From: JAGTVG01 sp964389805
GTDB taxonomy: Bacteria > Bacteroidota > Bacteroidia > Cytophagales > Cyclobacteriaceae
Length of the DNA: 26,517 bases
Assembly (NCBI GenBank): GCA_964389805.1
Contig: CAYMFU010000213.1
Coordinates: 1 to 26,517, forward strand
Direction: 5' to 3'
The translations under genes were made by a program, and so were the position numbers. How positions within the stretch are numbered: the first letter of the stretch is position 1; the number at the start of each line of letters is the position of its first letter. Of the stretch, positions 23,580-26,517 are shown piece by piece. The notes under the pieces were generated by a model. It had not been told where the DNA came from. It ran no database searches and saw only the letters and a program-made list of their open reading frames with translations.

Positions 23580-24197
23580 ATGAAACCGAGCATTAGAATT
23601 AAAATATGGACTCTCCTATTGCTGAGTGGGATTCTGTTCAGATGCAGCAATTCCGATGAAACCGCACGTAAACTTGATATTAATGCTGATGTAAAACGTG
23701 TATATATATCGCATGGTGTAAACTTCAGTCTTAGTAATCCAACTGGAGTTACTGAAGCCTCCTGGTTTTTTGAAGGAGGTGAGCCTGAATATTTTAATGA
23801 TATAAATCCCCCAACGATTTATTATGGCAAGGAAGGCGTATACTCTGTTACCCTGAACCTGGTAGCAGCCGGACAAAAACAGGTTCTACATAAACAGAAT
23901 TTCATACTTGTTCAGGAAGAACCTGATGGCAGGTTTGCATTCATATCAATTCATGCAGAGAAAGAATCGATTAAAGGCGGTGAATCAACTGAAGTATGGG
24001 TCAGAGCTATTGGTGATGATTTGGAATACTTGTGGTCATCCAATACTGGTTCTTTCATTGGAGATGGACCCAAGGTAGAATTCAAAACAGGACCTTGCTT
24101 TGAAGGTATTGCAGAGGTCAATGCATTGGTAAGTAATGAATATGGATCTATGGAACGCACAGTAAAAATAAATGTAGAAAGATCACAGGATTTTTAA
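23580..24197 (+). CDS. Lipoprotein with PKD-like (immunoglobulin-fold) domains
   Basis: The 205-residue protein has a signal sequence with a probable lipidated Cys22 (SGILFRC). The following SNSDE is acidic, as in Bacteroidota lipoproteins sent to the cell surface, so surface exposure is possible. Residues about 38-112 look like a PKD domain: ASWFFEGGEPEYF (59-71), then YYGKEGVYSVTLNL. A second Ig-like domain covers about 118-200, with YLWSSNTGSF and a Cys in KTGPCFEG. There is no catalytic motif; such proteins bind glycans or other proteins at the cell surface. It is divergent from the sugar-oxidation operon and convergent with the GPP34 gene, so it appears to be a single-gene unit. I do not recognise a specific family beyond the fold. 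Confidence 0.7.
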   Translation: MKPSIRIKIWTLLLLSGILFRCSNSDETARKLDINADVKRVYISHGVNFSLSNPTGVTEASWFFEGGEPEYFNDINPPTIYYGKEGVYSVTLNLVAAGQKQVLHKQNFILVQEEPDGRFAFISIHAEKESIKGGESTEVWVRAIGDDLEYLWSSNTGSFIGDGPKVEFKTGPCFEGIAEVNALVSNEYGSMERTVKINVERSQDF

Positions 24198-24240
24198 TTG
24201 CATAAATTGCCAGTGCCGTAAGCACTCCTCTGTTAAAATC

Positions 24241-24278
24241 TCCCTTCATAAAAAAAATGAGTTTAAATATTGAAGGGA
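24241..24278. terminator. Possible bidirectional terminator between convergent genes
   Basis: TCCCTTCA at 24241-24248 and TGAAGGGA at 24271-24278 form a perfect 8-bp stem with a 22-base loop, in the 122-bp gap between the lipoprotein and GPP34 genes. The loop is long and the run of A/T is inside it rather than after the stem, so it is not a classical intrinsic terminator. A smaller AGTGC/GCACT stem lies about 20 bases before it. Confidence 0.3.
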
Positions 24279-24319
24279 TAATTATATTCCTTTCATTGTA
24301 AAGTATCCCTAATCGCAAA

Positions 24320-24970
24320 CTATGACGATGTTGTGACAACGGTTGCCGCTACAGCTGCAGCCTGCATTTCAGCAATCACCTGCTTAACTTCCTGTGATAC
24401 TGAATCGTGCTTTACCATTTCTTTTAAATTGGATTTAATTATCTTCAGGGATTCCTTATTCCTGGTTAAAACCTTATGCATCTTACACGCTTCAATAATA
24501 CCAAGGATAGAGGCGGTTTCAATATCCAATGACTTGCCTGTTAATATTATATCATTTAATTCTTTCAATTGAGAATCCCGGTAGTTCCTATCTATCAGAT
24601 AAGCATGTTTATATGGAAATATAATAAATCTTTTATCCTCCAGCCTGATCTTCCCATCCATTGCCAGGTCATGCAGGATCATATGCCTGTATTTCCTGCT
24701 TTTCCACGCAAAACCAGCTATCCAGCTCTTGATTTTTTTTCTTTTCTTTGATGCAGCGATCTTTCTGAGAATCTCATTGTGAGCTTTTGAGATTTTGGTA
24801 TAAGAAGACTTTGCCTTAATGCGTTTATCCTCGAATTCAATCTTTCCTTCAATTGATAGATCAACGAAGATGGCGCCAAAAAGTCCGGGATTTATTGCAG
24901 CTTCGGGAATCACATACCGAGGTTTTTCGGGGTGCATGATAAGCAAAAGAAATTTTTCAGCAGTATTCAT
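24320..24970 (-). CDS. GPP34-family (Golgi phosphoprotein 3-like) protein
   Basis: The 216-residue soluble protein fits the GPP34/GOLPH3 family (PF05719). The N-terminal EKFLLLIMHPEKP is followed by GLFGAIFVDLSIEGKIEFEDKRIKA (about 29-53), the conserved alternation of a helix and the G-x-I strand, then a basic KKRKKIKSWI segment, a second LHDLAMDGKIRLEDKR repeat, and ILGIIEACKMHKVL near the C-terminus. In eukaryotes GOLPH3 binds PI4P and Golgi glycosyltransferases; in bacteria the domain is common in actinobacteria and scattered elsewhere with unknown function. The C-terminal tail is unusually rich in Ala, Val and Thr (about 200-216). It starts 17 bp after the stop of the sulfatase gene, so the two are likely one transcript. 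Confidence 0.8.
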   Translation of the reverse strand: MNTAEKFLLLIMHPEKPRYVIPEAAINPGLFGAIFVDLSIEGKIEFEDKRIKAKSSYTKISKAHNEILRKIAASKKRKKIKSWIAGFAWKSRKYRHMILHDLAMDGKIRLEDKRFIIFPYKHAYLIDRNYRDSQLKELNDIILTGKSLDIETASILGIIEACKMHKVLTRNKESLKIIKSNLKEMVKHDSVSQEVKQVIAEMQAAAVAATVVTTSS

Positions 24971-24987
24971 TTATATAGTAATTCGAA

Positions 24988-26445
24988 TTATTCGACCCAT
25001 ATGGTATCATTAAATTGTTTCAACTGTTCAAACAGGGATTTGTTCAATCGGTCCAGTACAGCGCTATACGTATCCTCCCCAACAAGATTTTCCGTTTCAA
25101 ATGGGTCCTCCGTCAGGTCAAACAATTGTACATGCTCTTCATCATTAACCAGGTATTTGATGAGCTTATATTGTTCATCCCTGATGGCTCTCTGGTTCTC
25201 CTTATAGGTTGTTGTAATAAATTCATGATGATCATTCCCGGGATCTCTAAGAACATGATAAAAACTAGATCCATCCACTGAGGAAGGAATAGGAAGTTCC
25301 AGCATTTCACATAGGGTAGGAAACATGTCGGTTAAATACACAAAGGCTTCGGACCTTATATCAGTGGGGATACCTTTCCCGGCTATAATTAATGGAATAT
25401 TCGTGCTATGCTCGTACAGGTTCTGCTTCCCAAATAATCCATGCTGGCCAACGGCAAGACCATTATCCCCGGAATAAATGATAATGGTGTTATCATAAAT
25501 ACCTTTGGCTTTTAGGGCATCGATGATGTTTCCCAGACGCGCATCATTATGAGAGATCAGGGCATAGTAGTCCCTGAGATGCTCTTTAACGACCGGCTTG
25601 GTCCGGGGAAAAGGGGCGAGCATTTCGTCGCGTACCCGCATCTCCCCGTTATCGAATGGATGCTGAGGCAGGAAATTAGGGGGTATGCTAATGTTTGCCG
25701 TATCATACAAATCGATATATTCTTTATGTGTGGTCCTTGGATCATGGGGTGTCATCAGGGCTGTGTATAGAAAGAATGGTTTCTCCGAATCATAGTTTTC
25801 AATAAAGTCAATAGCAGTTTCGGCGAATATATCCGTACTATGCTTGCCGCCATACATATATTCTCCCAATTCATAGCTTATGTCTTTTTTATAAAAGAAA
25901 TCTTCGATCACCGGCCGCATTTTACGTTCATAATTCGCGATGGATTCATAGGAATTCAGGGGGACATTCCACTGGTCATGCATCCCTCCGAAGAATATAT
26001 TGTTGCCATCATTAAAGATCCGGTAATATGATTGAGGTTGGCTATGGTATTTCCCAATCCCGAAACAATTATACCTGGCTTTCTGCAAGCTCTCCCCCAA
26101 TGTTGAATCGCTTTTGGGTATTATTGAGCCATTCCGGGTAAGGTTATTCAAATACTTGCCTGTTAGCAGCATGATACGGCTGGGCAGGCATACAGCACCT
26201 GAATAAGATCCCATGATATAGGCGTTTGTAAAACTCAAACCTTCAGAAACCAGCTTATCCAGATTCGGGGTGATGATCTCAGGATTTCCCAGGGCATGTA
26301 TGGTTTCACCCCGCTGGTCATCAGCCAGGACAAATACAATATTCGGTTTAACCGGATCAGTGATTTCTGGTTCACACCCCGCCAGGGCAAAAAATAAAAT
26401 TATACAAACAAAAAAAGTGTGTCTAATGATCTTCATGGCCTTCAT
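24988..26445 (-). CDS. Lipoprotein sulfatase (type I, Cys-type formylglycine)
   Basis: The 485-residue protein has a lipoprotein signal with lipobox LAGC (Cys24), so it is anchored in the envelope. NIVFVLADDQRGETIHALGN (35-54) supplies the metal-binding Asp pair (42-43). The sulfatase signature CLPSR at 86-90 carries the cysteine that an anaerobic (AtsB-type) or FGE-type maturase converts to formylglycine, and LLTGKY follows. HDPRTTHKEY, and YSGDNGLAVGQHGLFGKQNLYEHS further on, supply the remaining metal and sulfate ligands. The C-terminal YKLIKYL...QLFDLTEDPFETENL is typical. It removes sulfate esters from sulfated glycans; the subfamily and sugar cannot be read with confidence. No maturase gene is in the window. 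An alternative start is Met4 at 26436. The preceding gene's stop overlaps its 5' end. Confidence 0.93.
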   Translation of the reverse strand: MKAMKIIRHTFFVCIILFFALAGCEPEITDPVKPNIVFVLADDQRGETIHALGNPEIITPNLDKLVSEGLSFTNAYIMGSYSGAVCLPSRIMLLTGKYLNNLTRNGSIIPKSDSTLGESLQKARYNCFGIGKYHSQPQSYYRIFNDGNNIFFGGMHDQWNVPLNSYESIANYERKMRPVIEDFFYKKDISYELGEYMYGGKHSTDIFAETAIDFIENYDSEKPFFLYTALMTPHDPRTTHKEYIDLYDTANISIPPNFLPQHPFDNGEMRVRDEMLAPFPRTKPVVKEHLRDYYALISHNDARLGNIIDALKAKGIYDNTIIIYSGDNGLAVGQHGLFGKQNLYEHSTNIPLIIAGKGIPTDIRSEAFVYLTDMFPTLCEMLELPIPSSVDGSSFYHVLRDPGNDHHEFITTTYKENQRAIRDEQYKLIKYLVNDEEHVQLFDLTEDPFETENLVGEDTYSAVLDRLNKSLFEQLKQFNDTIWVE

Positions 26446-26517
26446 TACTTTGTTTACAGGATTCTATCCAAATGTTCAATTGATTTATTAAAGTATCTTT
26501 TATTTCAGGGAACTGCA
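26423..26517 (-). CDS. C-terminal 30 codons of an upstream gene, possibly a second sulfatase (truncated by window edge)
   Basis: On the minus strand the third frame is open from the window edge to a TAG at 26423-26425, giving a 30-residue tail that includes FPEIKDTLINQLNIWIESC and ends in GHEDH. An amphipathic final helix with a Pro-Glu-Ile-x-x-x-Leu start and a Trp-Ile-x-Ser-Cys end is what many Bacteroidota sulfatases show at their C-terminus. The other two frames close within a few codons. The stop overlaps the sulfatase start by 14-23 bases depending on which Met is used, as expected for co-transcribed genes. Only the tail is visible, so the identity is a guess. Confidence 0.5.
   Translation of the reverse strand, partial: QFPEIKDTLINQLNIWIESCKQSNEGHEDH

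Noticed and set aside
1..26517. CRISPR arrays, insertion sequences, tRNA or rRNA genes
   Set aside because: No regular repeat-spacer pattern, transposase frame, cloverleaf or rRNA-like stretch was found on reading both strands.

Overview
The window looks like a chromosome segment of a free-living member of the Bacteroidota, probably a glycan-degrading environmental or marine relative of Bacteroidales/Marinilabiliales (the order is inference). Reasons: moderately AT-rich DNA; weak or absent Shine-Dalgarno sites; two matches to the Bacteroidota -7 promoter box TAnnTTTG; lipoprotein signals; and families common in this phylum (GH144-type glucanase, YidE/AspT exporter, NamZ/DUF1343, PycTM, ThuA-DUF6807, sulfatase). 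No rRNA, tRNA, insertion sequence or CRISPR array was seen. Coding density is high and no gene-free stretch exceeds about 280 bp.

Layout. 1-351: tail of a GH144-like glucanase (+). 379-3480: minus-strand run of tsaC-type threonylcarbamoyl-AMP synthase and a gluconate 5-dehydrogenase-like SDR, then a YidE/AspT transporter with its own promoter. 3552-5991: plus-strand mltG, a YbgC-like thioesterase and a YihY/BrkB membrane protein. 5979-9519: minus-strand outer genes for a PQQ-type beta-propeller, a mutarotase-fold secreted protein and a cytoplasmic NamZ-like muramidase. 9656-13022: tight minus-strand trio of cysteine desulfurase, a 519-residue cysteine-rich fusion protein and a CcdA/ArsG-like permease. 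13289-15432: plus-strand aldo/keto reductase and secreted sialidase. 15574-16881: plus-strand stand-alone PycTM membrane protein and an AMMECR1-domain protein. 16911-23303: five-gene minus-strand operon for periplasmic sugar oxidation. 23580-24197: PKD-type lipoprotein (+). 24320-26517: minus-strand GPP34-domain protein and a lipoprotein sulfatase, with the last 30 codons of another gene, perhaps a second sulfatase, overlapping its start.

How the genes fit together. Two loci are the most coherent. The operon at 16911-23303 encodes a gluconate-2-dehydrogenase-type subunit 3, a GMC flavoprotein with a four-cysteine stretch, a membrane-anchored nonaheme cytochrome c, a ThuA-DUF6807 fusion lipoprotein and a Tat-exported Gfo/Idh/MocA oxidoreductase. 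This reads as a periplasmic machine that oxidises a glycoside or sugar, passes electrons to a multiheme cytochrome and processes the keto product. The operon at 9656-13022 is the best candidate for something undescribed. Its central protein appears to join a domain like the C-terminal domain of arsenite methyltransferase ArsM (without the methyltransferase domain), an unrecognised cysteine-rich domain, one membrane helix and an ArsF-like thioredoxin-fold domain. It lies between a cysteine desulfurase and an ArsG/CcdA-like permease, which suggests handling of arsenic, another thiophilic element, or sulfane sulfur.
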